Assembly: GCA_017311315.1 (NCBI GenBank)
Contig: CM029663.1
Coordinates: forward strand, 21,747,412-21,811,411
Length of the DNA stretch: 64,000 bases
Reading direction: 5' to 3'
Source of the DNA: Dendrocalamus latiflorus
Taxonomy: Eukaryota > Streptophyta > Magnoliopsida > Poales > Poaceae
This document shows positions 22,300 to 33,073 of this stretch, piece by piece. Below the pieces are notes generated by a model. That model saw only the letters and a list, made by a program, of their open reading frames with translations, was not told where the DNA came from and searched no databases. A program made the translations under genes and the position numbers. Each line of letters begins with the position of its first letter. Position 1 is the first letter of the stretch.

Positions 22300-22600
22300 T
22301 GGGAGGACCGGGACTAGACACAAGAGGTGTTGAGGTCCAGACGGTTGAAGACGCCGAAGATGATCGAGGCTGCTAAGGTGGTTACGAGCCGGGAGACGAG
22401 GAACCGGAGCTGGAGCTGCCGGAAGTGGACACGACGGGCAACAGCGAGGAGGACCGGGACTAGGCTCAGGGAGGAGCTGAGGTCCAGACGGTCAGGATGC
22501 CGGGTGCGGTCGTGTGCGGCGAGGTGGACCGGGACTAGGCTCATGGAGGAGCTGAGGTCCAGACGGTCAGGATGCCGAGTGCGATTGTGCGAGCAGGAAG
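22300..22600 (+). repeat. ~75-bp tandem repeats
   Basis: 'ggaccgggactaggctca' followed by 'gctgaggtccagacggtc' occurs at 22451 and 22526 (period 75), with a more diverged copy at 22305. Confidence 0.85.
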
Positions 22601-23659
22601 TTGCGGCAGGGGCATTTCGGTAAAATACGCGAGGCTGCAAAAATGGAAGCGGGTTCGGTTGAAGATAACAGGTTGGAGACCCATCAGTGGAAAGAGGAGG
22701 AGTTTAGGGATTGGAGGGAAAACTCAAATCCTAGTTCCCTCCTCTGCATGTGAGTGGGCTTTGCCCCATGGGGGTATGAAGAAATGGAGTGGAGAGGGGC
22801 TGCCATTTCTTGATTTGCTACTTGTGTGTGTGAGCTCCTACTATTTAGGAGAGTGAGCCTGGTGGCTCATGAGCATTCGGTAGAGCAAGCAAGCAGTGGA
22901 GTGTGTTGGCTCCTGCGTGTGTTCTTCCAGAGAAGCATGTAGTGTGCAGACATCTCTTTTCAATTGCGTATGGGGCTGTAGTGGGATGGCTATGAGCTAA
23001 ACTTTGTGCAATCATTCCTCTCTTATAAGCATTCATGGTGATGAATCCATTTGAGAGTTTTAGTCTTGCTTGCCTCTCTCTGTGATGGATTTCAGTTTCA
23101 GTTATCTCTCTGCTTCTTTATGATTTTGAGTGAATCTTGTTTGAGTTGCCGTCACTTGGTTGTTTTGTGATGGGAAAATACTCAAGGCCATTTGGCCATT
23201 TCTTTCCCAAGAACAAATGGAAGATTCAATGCTCTTTTTCTCTCTGAGTGATGCGCCAGAATTTCCTCTGCCTCAGGATACCTAGGGTTTGGAGGCAGAG
23301 CATGGTTGATGCTTCAGCTTCCCTTTCAAAAGATGGCTTCAAGATTTGTGCTTTCTTGTTGGGGGATCATTTCCTGTTGAAATCCTAAGTTTTAGGTTCA
23401 AAAAGATGAGTGATTCTCAAGCTTCATGGAATTTGTTCTCTTTTGCTCCTGTCAGGACTGAACTTCTCAATTCTCAGGTTTAGTCCAGCATTTATGTCCT
23501 TTTGAGTGTGATTTGTTGTTTGACTTGTAGTCCTAATGGTTTGACCGGAGAAGAGTAGCACACCTTAGTGAATTCCCTAGTTTTTCTGTTGGCCACAATA
23601 TTTTCTGTTCAGTTTTTCGGCTTGCGCAGTTGTCTGCCTTTTCTGCTCTCTCGCTGGAA

Positions 23660-23850
23660 GTATGGCCGGTCAGACCGGTCGTTATATGGCGGTCAGACCG
23701 GAGAGCTACTGGCGGTCAGACCGCTAACCCTAGCGGTCAGATCGGCCGATCAACAGCGGTTTGACCGGCCGAGGGCCAGCGGTCTAACCGGCCGAGGTAT
23801 AGCGGTTGGACCGGCGGTTTGCAAGCGGTCTGACCGGCCTTGATATGGCA
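23660..23850. repeat. Array of CGGTCAGACCG palindromes
   Basis: Eight copies of an 11-14-base near-palindrome (GCGGTCAGACCGG and variants, including 'gcggtttgaccggcc') spaced about 20-25 bases apart. Similar palindrome clusters occur in LTRs of grass retrotransposons. The tail at 23990-24031 ('caccattcaccccccctctg' ... 'cctaca') looks like an LTR 3' end, but no primer site, partner LTR or TSD was found. Confidence 0.7.
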
Positions 23851-24084
23851 GTAAGAACGGCCTGCATTCTTTAGTGCGCATTTGTTCTCTGATTTCTTCT
23901 GCATTTCCAGTAGGCATGAATCCTTTTCTTCATAGCTTTTACAGCTACTAGAGAAGAAGATAAAGTGGATACTTGGGGGCAAATTTTTGAAGGCACCATT
24001 CACCCCCCCTCTGTTGCCATTTTCGATCCTACAGCAAGAAACCCCACTGCTCCTTTGCCTTCGGTCAGAACTCACAAGAGTTAG

Positions 24085-24410
24085 ATCCTCCCTCCCCGGG
24101 CGCAGCCCCTACTCGAGCGCCTCCCTGACCACCGCCTCTCCCTGAGCATCGTCCCTCCTCGAGCTCCTCTCCTGGCGCCTCCCCCCAGCTCCCTCCCCGG
24201 TGCCGCCCCCTCCGGCCTCCCTCGGCACCGCCCCCTTCGGCCTCCCCGGCTTCCCCCGGCGCCGCCCCCTCTGGTCTCCCTCGGCGCCGCCCCCTGGCCT
24301 CCTCAGTGCCGCCTCAGTCTCCCTTGGCGCTACCCCTTTCGGCCTCCCCTAGCGCCTCCCCCATCCGTTTCTCCTCCTCCCCTTTGGCGGCTGGCGCCTC
24401 CCCTCCCCCT
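24085..24410 (+). repeat. GC-rich degenerate 'cctccctcggcgccgccccc' repeats
   Basis: Degenerate units of about 35-40 bases rich in C, for example near 24170, 24210, 24240 and 24275. Any open frame through it is Pro/Ala/Ser low complexity. Confidence 0.65.
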
Positions 24411-24514
24411 CCTCGACCATGGTAGTTTCGACCATGGCGGCTTCGATCAAGCACCGTGGTCGAAGCCGCCGTGGTCGAAATCGCCATGGTCAAAGCCGCC
24501 GTGGTCGAAGCAAT
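24411..24514 (-). repeat. Small outlying block of GTGGTCGAA units
   Basis: About seven units such as 'gtggtcgaagccgcc', matching the inverted half of the 14-bp minisatellite and the 19425-19565 block, about 5 kb from the nearest of them. Confidence 0.8.
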
Positions 24515-25160
24515 GAGTGATCGGGGAGGGGGAGGCGCAGATGGATGAGGGGGCGACGTCGGGGGAAGCGGGGAGAGGTCGGGTTGGCGGCGCTGGGGGA
24601 GGCCGAGGGGCGCCGATGAGGGAGGCCGGAGGGGGTGGAGGGAGGGGTGGTGCCGGTGGTGGAGGGAGGCTGAGGGTGGTGATGGGGCGGCATCGGGGAG
24701 GACGGGGAGGGCGGCGTTAGGGATGGATGCAAGGAGATGGAGGTGAATGACTGGGAGGAGGAAGGAGGGCGCCGCCGGTCACTCACTCGGGTCGGAGGGA
24801 ACTCTCCCATGGCGACGCCTTCAACGGGGAAGAAGGGAATGATCGAAGGATATTTTCATGATTGCAATCAACCAGGCAAAGGTGTAAACGCAAAATGTAT
24901 AAGTGAAGAGCGACCTTCCACCTGTATCAATCGTGACTGTTCACTCTAGATCGGACGTCTAATGTTCTCATTAGAATGTTAGTACTGAATAGTGCATTAG
25001 CACTAGATATGCTTCCATTAGTATGAACCTAGGTTTTGTGTCAGAAGTGCACTACATTTTTTTACCCAAAATCAGTCGTAAGGTAAGGCAGAGAGCACAG
25101 AGCACACATGCGCAATTGGTCATTATCTTACGTGCATGACTGATGGCTCAAGAAGTAATC
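24515..25160. other. No recognised gene
   Basis: 24520-24720 is GGAGG/GGCGG-rich low complexity, with long frames on both strands translating to Gly/Arg or Pro/Ser runs. The rest has no feature I recognise. Confidence 0.4.
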
Positions 25161-25164
25161 ATCA

Positions 25165-25400
25165 GACCTGTTTTTTTTGCTAAAACTTATGGTTTTTGAC
25201 TGCGACTTGTGGCTTTTAGTCTGTTCGTACGAGAGATTACAGAATAACAAAAACTCACGTGCGGTTTTTGCCGATATAAATGAAGTCAGTACAATATGTA
25301 CTGTAATTAACTAATAGATTATATCTTAAAAAGATACTCTATTTAAAAGCTAATTACTATAAAAAACCAAAAAACAACTTTTAAAAACTGGAAAGAACAA
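25165..25400 (-). mobile_element. AT-rich ~200-bp MITE family, copy 5 (inverted)
   Basis: The reverse complement follows the same motif order as 13620-13830: 'atagtaattagcttttaaat', 'ttttaagatata', 'acagtacatattgta', 'cgtacgaaca'. The longest and best-preserved copy seen. Confidence 0.6.
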
Positions 25401-26680
25401 AGCCATCTGCTGCCGAACTTCCTACGCCCAGCCCAACCCTTGATTTGCACAGACTTGCATCTGATCCGCATGGTCCACGCAATGCTTGTAATTTGTATGT
25501 GTTCCGCTGTCTAATCTATATGTGTATTATTTTCTGAAACATATATACGTGATACAGGGTAGAAGTTCCTGAGGTAGGCATTAATCTTCATGAAAACACA
25601 ACTCCGTTGCATATACGTGACATACACTGCTGGCATCAAGTTTAGACCAATTAAGATGGATTTGATGCCCCTTGAAGATCAAGATGGCCAGCTAGAGAGC
25701 AATACGCATGCATGCGGAATCATCAGCCCCCCCCCCCCCCCCCCCCCCCCCGGATAGAGATGCAGACAGAAGAAGCAGAAATACTCCGTAAAATCATTGA
25801 AACGAGCCACAATGGCGATTAAGGACAAAAGGTCGTCTTCGCCATGGTCACACGGGGGATCATCCAGTTCCCCAGGCCAAGCAATCCACGTCAAAAAGGC
25901 CTTTCCGCCACGACCGTCGGCTGATTAATCACTCCCTAGTCCCGCAGCGCGAGTCGCCGTCCGTCGCACGCGAGACCGACGAACCACAGCCGAGGACGCG
26001 CGCGCCGGCCGGTTCGGGCTTGCCCGCGGAAACACGTACACGTCGCGTCCTGATAAAACCTGCCGTTTCGCGGGGTTACGCGCGCGCGCCGTGCCGTATG
26101 GTGTATCCAACGATCCAAGCCCGAGTCCGCGGGCCGGCCGGGGAGGTGTGGGGTAGCGGGAGCACGTTGCGGGATCGGGCGCGCGCGTGTCGCGGAGCGG
26201 CGCGCTGACGGGGGCTGGCCATGTGCCGCCGCCTGTGGTGCGGGTACGGGTGCGCGCCTTTCTAGCTAGGCCTCGGCTACGGATGCCGGCCGGGTGGCGC
26301 TGCTGCCATGCTGGCTCGTCACATCACGGGCGCGCCTCAGGACTCGTGTTCCCAAGTCGTACAGCTCCGGTTCAGTCCTTGCTGCCCTGGCAAACTGTCG
26401 GGGCAAGGCAGAGCGTATACTATACTTGTACTGAGATGTGATGTACTAGCACGATACTAGTACGGTTATTCGTCTAGTATTCAAGCCATTTCAGGATGAT
26501 AGTCAACCTCTACATCGTTTTTACTGTGGTTTTGCGAGTAAGCCTCTACATTCGTGCATACTTGCATAGTTGCATTGCACGCCTCCGTGGCAGGGTTTTT
26601 AAGAGCACAAGTAAGAACGCACACACGCGTTCACACACATCTTACACCTGCACCCAAACATCGTATATGGGTAGCATACT
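25401..26680. other. Intergenic, includes a 25-C run and a CpG-rich island
   Basis: A run of 25 C lies at 25727-25751. 25930-26340 is very CpG-rich ('gcgcgcgc', 'ggccggccgg') and could be a promoter or first-exon island, but I find no convincing exon. Confidence 0.4.
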
Positions 26681-26944
26681 GTGATAACCCTCAATTAATC
26701 AAAATCAAGCGTTTAAGAAATAAATATTAAATCAACATAAGAATTAATATAAATCATTCAACACAAGAATCGAGAAAAATCAACCCAGGAATAAATGTCA
26801 TTATATAGTATTTATGTAAAAGTCTAATTACACGCATATATTACAATGTTAAAATCCGTTGTTAAAATTACAATTACAAGTTATAATGTAAAGTGCAAGT
26901 TTACAACATAGCTAGATAAACCCTAGTTCTCTTCATTGCCGACT

Positions 26945-27075
26945 AGGGGCGGAACTGGGCCTCGGGCTGGGTAGGTTATAGCCTGAGACCCAGCAATGCT
27001 ACTAGTACTATCCCCCTCTAGTATATACTCAGCAATATACTTGATATAACAACCCAGCTCGAGGCCTAAAAAGCA
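26945..27075. repeat. Short inverted repeat (small foldback)
   Basis: 'ggcctcgggctgggtaggtt' at 26958-26977 is mirrored by 'aacaacccagctcgaggcc' at 27048-27066. It begins 'aggggcgga', like the start of the element at 52683. Probably a small MITE remnant. Confidence 0.55.
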
Positions 27076-29379
27076 ATCAACCTAGCCCAAACAACAAGCC
27101 AGCCCACCAAAATAGCAGTAAACAGCCCATCCAAGTCAGCAGCCCATGAGACATCCACTAAGACCCAGTGATGAAAACCCTAATCCCCAACCCCCAGCGC
27201 CCAGCCCCCAGCCGGCCAGCCACCCAAATCAATAAATCAGATCTTAGCCCCCTGATCTAGCGATCCGCCCTTACTTGCGCATGCCCCAACCGCTGGCCAC
27301 CGCCCTCGCCTGTGCGGCTGCGCCTACGCGCGCCCGTACCTCCGGCCGCCGCCCTTGCCTATGCCGCTGCGCGCCCCCACCGCCGGCTGCCGCCTTGCCT
27401 GCGCTGCTGCGCGCGCCGTGCGTCCGTGGTCCGCTGGCTGCCGCCCTCGCCCTTGCTCCCGACGCGGACACAGGCCACCGCCCACCTCCCTTGTGGTTGT
27501 GGACCTGCACGACTGTGTCCTCCGATGGTTCGGCTTCCGGGAGTCCGAGTGCTTGTGGACGGTGGACCTGCGCCTCCGTCGCGGCTCCATCCTCCGGCCT
27601 CATTGAGATATCAGACTATTCGGGGCCAATGAGCACCTCTCGCACTAGTGGATCTCATCATCTGACAGTAGTTCCAGTTTTTTCCTACCAGTCTTACCAT
27701 TTTACCACTTACCTAGCTAAAGCACCCTCTAGCCAAAACACAAACTGAAGACACAACCACAGCCATGGGTCATTGCCCTAGCACACCCGAGAGAGGGAGA
27801 TATATAAGGCCAACAGAGCGAGAGGGAAACATCACTGCCAAAGCCACCGCCCAAAGCCTCCATAGAGCAACCAAGCTCACTGCATAGTAGAGCTCATGAG
27901 CCACCCGAGAGCCAGTGAGGGCATGCCAGAGAGAAAGAACCAAAGCCCCCAACCACCATAAGAACCATCGAGCCACCACAATTGCCTAGAACCACCATAG
28001 TCACCACCATTGCCTAGAACCATAATAGTCACCACCATTGCCCAGAACCACCACAGTCACCACCCCTGCCTAGAGCTAAACATAGTTATCACCATTGCCA
28101 CCGAAACCCAAAACCAGGAGAAAGCAAGGATGCTTCGGCCAATAGTTAAGACAAAGGAGCCAAGATTGCAGGCCACAAGAAGGAGGGGACCGCCACAAGA
28201 CTGTGAGCTGCTGGACCGCGTTGAGCTAGGAACCAAAAGAGAAGCACCGCAAACACGTGAGAGTAGGACCGCTGCCCCACACATCCCAAATCGAGCCCAA
28301 CAACACCGGCAAAGTAGCCCCAAGTCCTCTACTATTCCATTTTTGTCCACTCAGGCAGTAAGCTCACGGTCACCTAGAACCATGACGGCATGCCATCATC
28401 GGCTCACGGCATTAGGGAGAAAGACCCCGAGGTGGCCATCCATGCGCTCCCAAGGATCCTTGGCATGCTTCCTAGACCATGCAAGGATCCCCGAGTCCTG
28501 TCATGGTTGCTCACCTGCATGCACGAAGTATTTCCCCAAAATCCTCAATTCCACATAGCCTAGGCAGGTCAATGAGCATAAACTAAGAGCAAAATTGAAA
28601 TCATATTGAAAACAGAATGGTAATGCCCAAAAACATAGAAGGAGGATTTAGATGGGGTAGTGGAAGGAAGAAAAAGACCATAATAGCTGAAGAGATGGTT
28701 GGGGACATGTAGCCGAAGGGACACACAAAGTGTCAACGGTGTTGTAGCCGACGGAGACGCGAGATGTTGGAGACGTCATATTTGGAGGGGATGTGAAGTC
28801 GGTGGTGTGGTAGTCGTAGAGCTGAAGTGCATGGTGTTGGTGACATGCAACTGCTAGGACGTGAAGCGTCGGTGATCTGCAGCCACCAGGACACAGTGAC
28901 AGTGAAGGGGAAGAGTCCAGTGGGAGGCGCACGACATCGGTGGAGCAAAAATTCCACCAGGATGCACGACGTCGGTGGAGGCGAAGAGTCTAGTGAAAGA
29001 CGCACAACGTTGGCGGAGCAAGGGCTTCACTGAGACGTGATGTGTCAAAACTAACATAGTTGAGGCTGGCGATGCCATGGTTGGCGGTGCTGAGAAAGGA
29101 GTAAAGCCAAAACTATACTGTAAGAGGAAGAAGTAACGCCTGTAGAAGCGACTAGGACGCCAAGAACCACCGTCTAGGGGAAAATCTGGGAGCCGCACCT
29201 CGGACTACCACCATGAGGCTGGACTAAATCAACAATGAGGAGAAAAGGGGAACAAGAGAACTTGGCAAATCCAAGGAATACTGATGACATCGACAATAGA
29301 GCCAACCAAGGAGAGGAAGGATGATGCTATAGCCGACTGGGCCGAGACCGGCAGCGGAGTCGAGAGAGAGAAAGAGGAG
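27076..29379. other. Noncoding interval with local tandem repeats
   Basis: 27971-28075 has four degenerate ~34-bp units ('caccaccattgcctagaacc'). 28900-29020 has a ~75-bp imperfect duplication ('gaagagtc-agtg-...-gacg'). 27270-27600 is a GC-rich patch with overlapping low-complexity frames. No gene was recognised. Confidence 0.4.
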
Positions 29380-29664
29380 GGTGGGGTAGAAAATGAAGGC
29401 ACCCAGGGATGCGAGGTAGACACTGACTGGGAGGTGATGGGGTGGAGGTTATATACAACAGTTGGGACGATTAGCCGACCTGTAACTTGCCGTTCTAGGT
29501 TGGACGGGTACTAAATTATCTTCTTTTCTCCTATTCAGACTTTAAGTATCTTGTATAATTAATTCGTAGAGGACAACTATTATTGTAATATTATCGGGCC
29601 AACTTGTGCGCCTAAGACTATTAGCTTTGCGTGGCTTAGCACTGTAATACTGAGAAGTAGCATA
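29380..29664 (+). repeat. Diverged dispersed repeat, copy 2 (left part)
   Basis: Matches 2690-2990 in block order ('cagttgggacgattagccga', 'ggttggacgggtacta', 'attattgtaata'). It is cut by the copia insertion and resumes at 36155 with 'gtctctaattattgttc', as in copy 1 at about 2960. Confidence 0.6.
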
Positions 29665-30136
29665 TGTTAGGATGATTTCCACCCACGGTTGGCCCAACGG
29701 CCACCTGGGCCTTGAGCTCGCGCCCTGATCGTTGGCGCCCAACCCTAATGGTTGATGGGCCCCTGTCACACTGCGCTATAAATATAGGTGGGGGCCGGCG
29801 GCTCAGATCACGAGGTTGAACGGAGCCGCACTGCCCCACCGACAAAACCCTAAACCCGATCTCGAAGGGGTGCGCAGCCAGTGACGGGAAGCACCACTGC
29901 CGCGCCGCCACAGGATAGCACCCTCGCCGGACTTCACCACCGACATCTCCCGACTCCACCGACTCCATGGCGGACGCCTCTGCACCCGCAACCAAGACCA
30001 TGGATGGTCGGTAACTCCACCTTTCCCCTCTCTTTACTCTCTGCTCTTTTAGATCTACTCGCATCACCCTTAGTTCATACCGATCAGCTAGTACACCCCT
30101 CTAGATCTACTACTAGTGATCCTGTTATTTCCAACA
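29665..30136 (+). repeat. Copia 5' LTR
   Basis: 472 bases, TGTTAGGATGA to TTTCCAACA. A TATA box (TATAAATA) lies at 29777-29784, which would place transcription start about 30 bases downstream. Nearly identical to 35678-36149. Confidence 0.97.
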
Positions 30137-30137
30137 A

Positions 30138-30149
30138 TGGTATCAGAGC
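30138..30149 (+). promoter_or_regulatory. Copia primer-binding site
   Basis: TGGTATCAGAGC, complementary to the 3' end of initiator tRNA-Met, one base after the 5' LTR. Confidence 0.95.
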
Positions 30150-31294
30150 AATACTTTTAGTAGATCTAGTTCTTTTGGGTAGAAAGAAAGAGATTAGAAG
30201 GAGAAAAGGACCCCTAACCCTAGAACACCCGAACTGAGAAAACCCAAACCCTAACCCTAACGCAAGATGCGTCAAGAAAGAAATGGGGGAGGACCTACCG
30301 TGGCCTTTTCCCCGCACCGTAGACCTCTCGGTCGTGCGGGAAGAAAACCCCGCCGCCGCCTTGCCGGCACGCGGGAAGAACCGCCGCTCGTCACCACGCG
30401 CACGAGATCCGGATCGGGCACCGCCAAAGGACCGCTCGACGGCGGCGTGCTCATAGGCGAACGCGCGCGCCGGCGAAGGGACCCACGGCGGCGCCGCCGC
30501 TCTTTCTTCCTCTTGGACGATGACGCCCCATAGTTTCCTTTGCTGTTGCGGCGGCTGAGAGAGAGAAGCGGGAGAACAGAATGAGGGTTAGGGTTTTCGG
30601 CCGGTGCAGGGAGGGTTTTTGTCCTCCCGATCAGCTCGCTCCGCCATTGGATCGAATCGGGCGGCTGGCGATGGCCGGGCTGACTTTGAGCCCAGGCAGC
30701 TTCGGCATTTCCCGGCCCAGGCCCAGGTTGCGGCCTGGGCGCGGAGGCTGAAGGCGCGCGCGGGCAGTGGGCCGCGCTGCTGCTGGGCCGCGGGAAAACT
30801 CGGGCCGAATGCACAGTAAAGAGTGATTTTCTGTGTTATTTTTTCAGAAGCATTCATTTGATGAATTTTGTTAAGTTTGAGTTAAAATCTCTGTTCAAAT
30901 TTGAACCAAGTCGAGATTTTATTCCGCTGCAAGCTAAAGTTTATTAACTTCTTATTAAATTCGAACCAATGGGAGAATTTAATTTTGAAGAGCAGAAATT
31001 TTATGTTTTTTCTCTAATTTTAATTGGAACCAACGGGAAAATTAAAATTAGAGAAATTTACAGTTCATGTTTATAATTTTGCTATTTTCTGACCAAAGTT
31101 GATGATAGCAATATTATAAATTAATTTATTCATGAATTTATGCATTAATTCTATTTTCTGCCCAAAGGTGATGTAGAATTAATGTACAAGAATTTTTGCA
31201 TGTTTTAATTTTGACCAACGTTAAATCAAAGCATGCAATTATTATATTATTATGTTTCCTCATTTTTTCTGACACTGGTTCAGGACTCAACCCA
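30150..31294 (+). other. Copia leader with a run of stem-loops
   Basis: A long (1.15 kb) untranslated leader. The first part (30240-30800) is GC-rich and begins with 'aaccctaaccctaacg'. The second part is AT-rich and folds into at least six successive hairpins: stems 30884-30891/30913-30920, 30955-30962/30975-30982, 31011-31025/31040-31054 (15 perfect pairs), 31071-31085/31105-31119, 31043-class 31143-31153/31174-31184 (11 perfect pairs), and 31196-31202/31232-31238. Stems differ in sequence, but the loops share a GAACCAA/TGACCAA-like core. Probably RNA structure used in packaging, dimerisation or translation (inference). Confidence 0.75.
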
Positions 31295-32578
31295 ATGGCA
31301 TACATCTCGCACATCCCGGCACTTGATGGGAACAATTATCGGGTCTGGCGAGAAAAGTATGATTTGGCACTTGCGCTGTCCGAGAATGACTTAGCCCTCA
31401 CCTCTCCGTGTCCTACTGAGCCAGAGGACCCGGTGAGGGCAGAAAATGAGACTGATGCTGATTTCACTGCCCGAAAGCGTGATCATGCAGAAGTCAGAAT
31501 GAAATATGATCTTGAGAAAAAGAAATGGGACATCTCGAATCGCAAGTGCCTGATGGTGGCTAAGGCCACTATTGCAGATCCAATAAGGGGATCCATCCCA
31601 GACTGTGACACTGCCACAGAGTATCTACAGAAAGTGAAGAATCAGTTTACTGGCTCTTCAAAGGCCACAGCAAGCACGCTGATTAAGAAACTAGTGAATG
31701 AGAGATACTCTAGTGGTGGAATAAGAGAGCATATACTAAAGATGAGCACAACGGCAGCTAAGCTAAATTCAATGGATATGGGGCTCAAGGATGAGTTTCT
31801 AATTCATTTGATCTTTGCTTCTCTGCCAAAAGAATTTGACACTTTTGTTGTTAATTACAACATGCAGCCCGACAAATGGGACATAGAAAAGCTCATTGCA
31901 ATGTGTGTGCAAGAAGAGAGGCTTAAAACCTCACAGGGTGACTCTGCAAACCTTGTGAAGAACAACAAAAGAAAGAACTTTAATGCCAAACCACAAGGGA
32001 AACCTCAGTGGGATAGTAGCTCCTCTTCTAAGTCACAGGGAAAGGTTCCCCAGTTTCATAAGCCCAACCAATTTACAGTAGACAAAGACACCTGTAAATT
32101 TTGTAAGAAGAAGGCAGGGCACTATCAGAGGGATTGCCCAGAGTTCCTGAAGCATCTGTTGAAGAATGGTAAAGATGTCATTACATTTATAGATGAATCC
32201 TTGTATTTAAGTTATGAAAAATCTACTTGGTGGATTGACTCAGGTGCAACTATTCATGTTGCTAATTCATTACAGGGATTCCATACGAGGAGGACCCTAC
32301 AAAGAGGAGAAAGAACAATTAAAGTTGCGAATGGAGTTGAAGCCGAAGTCGAGGCCATTGGAGATCTCTCTTTAGAATTTCATGATGGTTTTGTACTTAG
32401 GCTTTCAGACGTTCTTTATGTACCCTCTTTGCGCAGAAACTTAATAAGTGTGTCGAGATTAGATGATGATGGATATGATTGCCATTTTGGTAATGGCAAA
32501 TGCAGACTTGTGTTTAATAATAAATGTGTTGGTCTTGCCTTCCGACAAGACAAGCTTTATTTATTATCACTTTTCTGA
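31295..32578 (+). pseudogene. Copia gag and protease (5' part of polyprotein)
   Basis: Starts at ATG 31295 (Met-Ala-Tyr-Ile-Ser); the frame is open further upstream, but gag homology begins here. A gag capsid domain fills about residues 1-230 ('LDGNNYRVW', 'YLQKVKNQF', 'LIHLIFASLPKEFDTFV'). The zinc knuckle 'CKFCKKKAGHYQRDC' has one extra residue between the second Cys and His compared with the usual CX2CX4HX4C. The aspartic protease active site is 'WWIDSGATIHV', followed by its conserved 'YVPSLRRNLISVSRL'. A frameshift in a T-run near 32569-32574 brings a stop at 32576-32578; the polyprotein continues in the next frame. Confidence 0.9.
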
Positions 32579-33060
32579 GAATGTGAATCATGTGACCATT
32601 GAGAATGAGAATACCTCTTCGTCTATGAATGAAAGTAAAAAGCGGAAGATAAATCATGATGTATCGTCGAAATTATGGCATTGTCGTTTAGGCCATATTT
32701 CGAGGGGGAGAATAGAACGATTGATTAAGAAAACACTTCTTCCGCCATTAGAATTTTCAGATTTAGAACAATGTATTGATTGCATAAAAGGAAAATATGT
32801 TAAGAAAATAAAGAAAGACGCCAAACGAAGCGCAGGAAATTTAGAAATAATTCACACAGATATCTGTGGTCCATTTCCTGTGAAAAGTGTGGATGGTTAT
32901 GATTCATTTATAACATTCACAGATGACTATTCGCGTTATGGCTATATTTATCCAATTAAAGAAAGAACAGAAGCATTGGATAAATTTAAGATATTTAAGG
33001 CTGAAGTAGAAAATCAGCACAATTTAAAGATTAAGATAGTAAGATCTGACCGTGGGGGGG
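32574..33060 (+). pseudogene. Copia integrase, N-terminal half (frameshifted segment)
   Basis: Continues the polyprotein in a different frame from gag. The zinc-binding HHCC region is visible: 'LWHCRLGHISRGRIERL' then 'CIDCIKGK'. The first catalytic Asp is in 'IHTDICGPF' and the second in 'IVRSDRGG' immediately before the G-run. The frame is lost again in the 20-G tract at 33054-33073. Without the two indels this segment would link gag-PR to the RT part. Confidence 0.88.
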
Positions 33061-33073
33061 GGGGGGGGGGGGG
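33054..33073 (+). repeat. 20-G homopolymer in the integrase core
   Basis: Twenty consecutive G inside codons for the Gly-Gly-Glu stretch after the second catalytic Asp. The length is not compatible with the frame on both sides, so it breaks the polyprotein. Either real slippage expansion or an assembly/sequencing error. Confidence 0.9.

Noticed and set aside
23660..23850. CRISPR-like regular short repeats
   Set aside because: Plant nuclear context, imperfect palindromes, short unequal spacers and no cas genes.
22905..24032. Solo LTR call with defined ends
   Set aside because: A TG near 22910 and CA at 24031 are possible ends but no matching 5-bp duplication was found.
24490..24810. 106-codon Pro/Ser-rich minus-strand frame
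   Set aside because: Low complexity over GGAGG-type repeats; no supporting signal.
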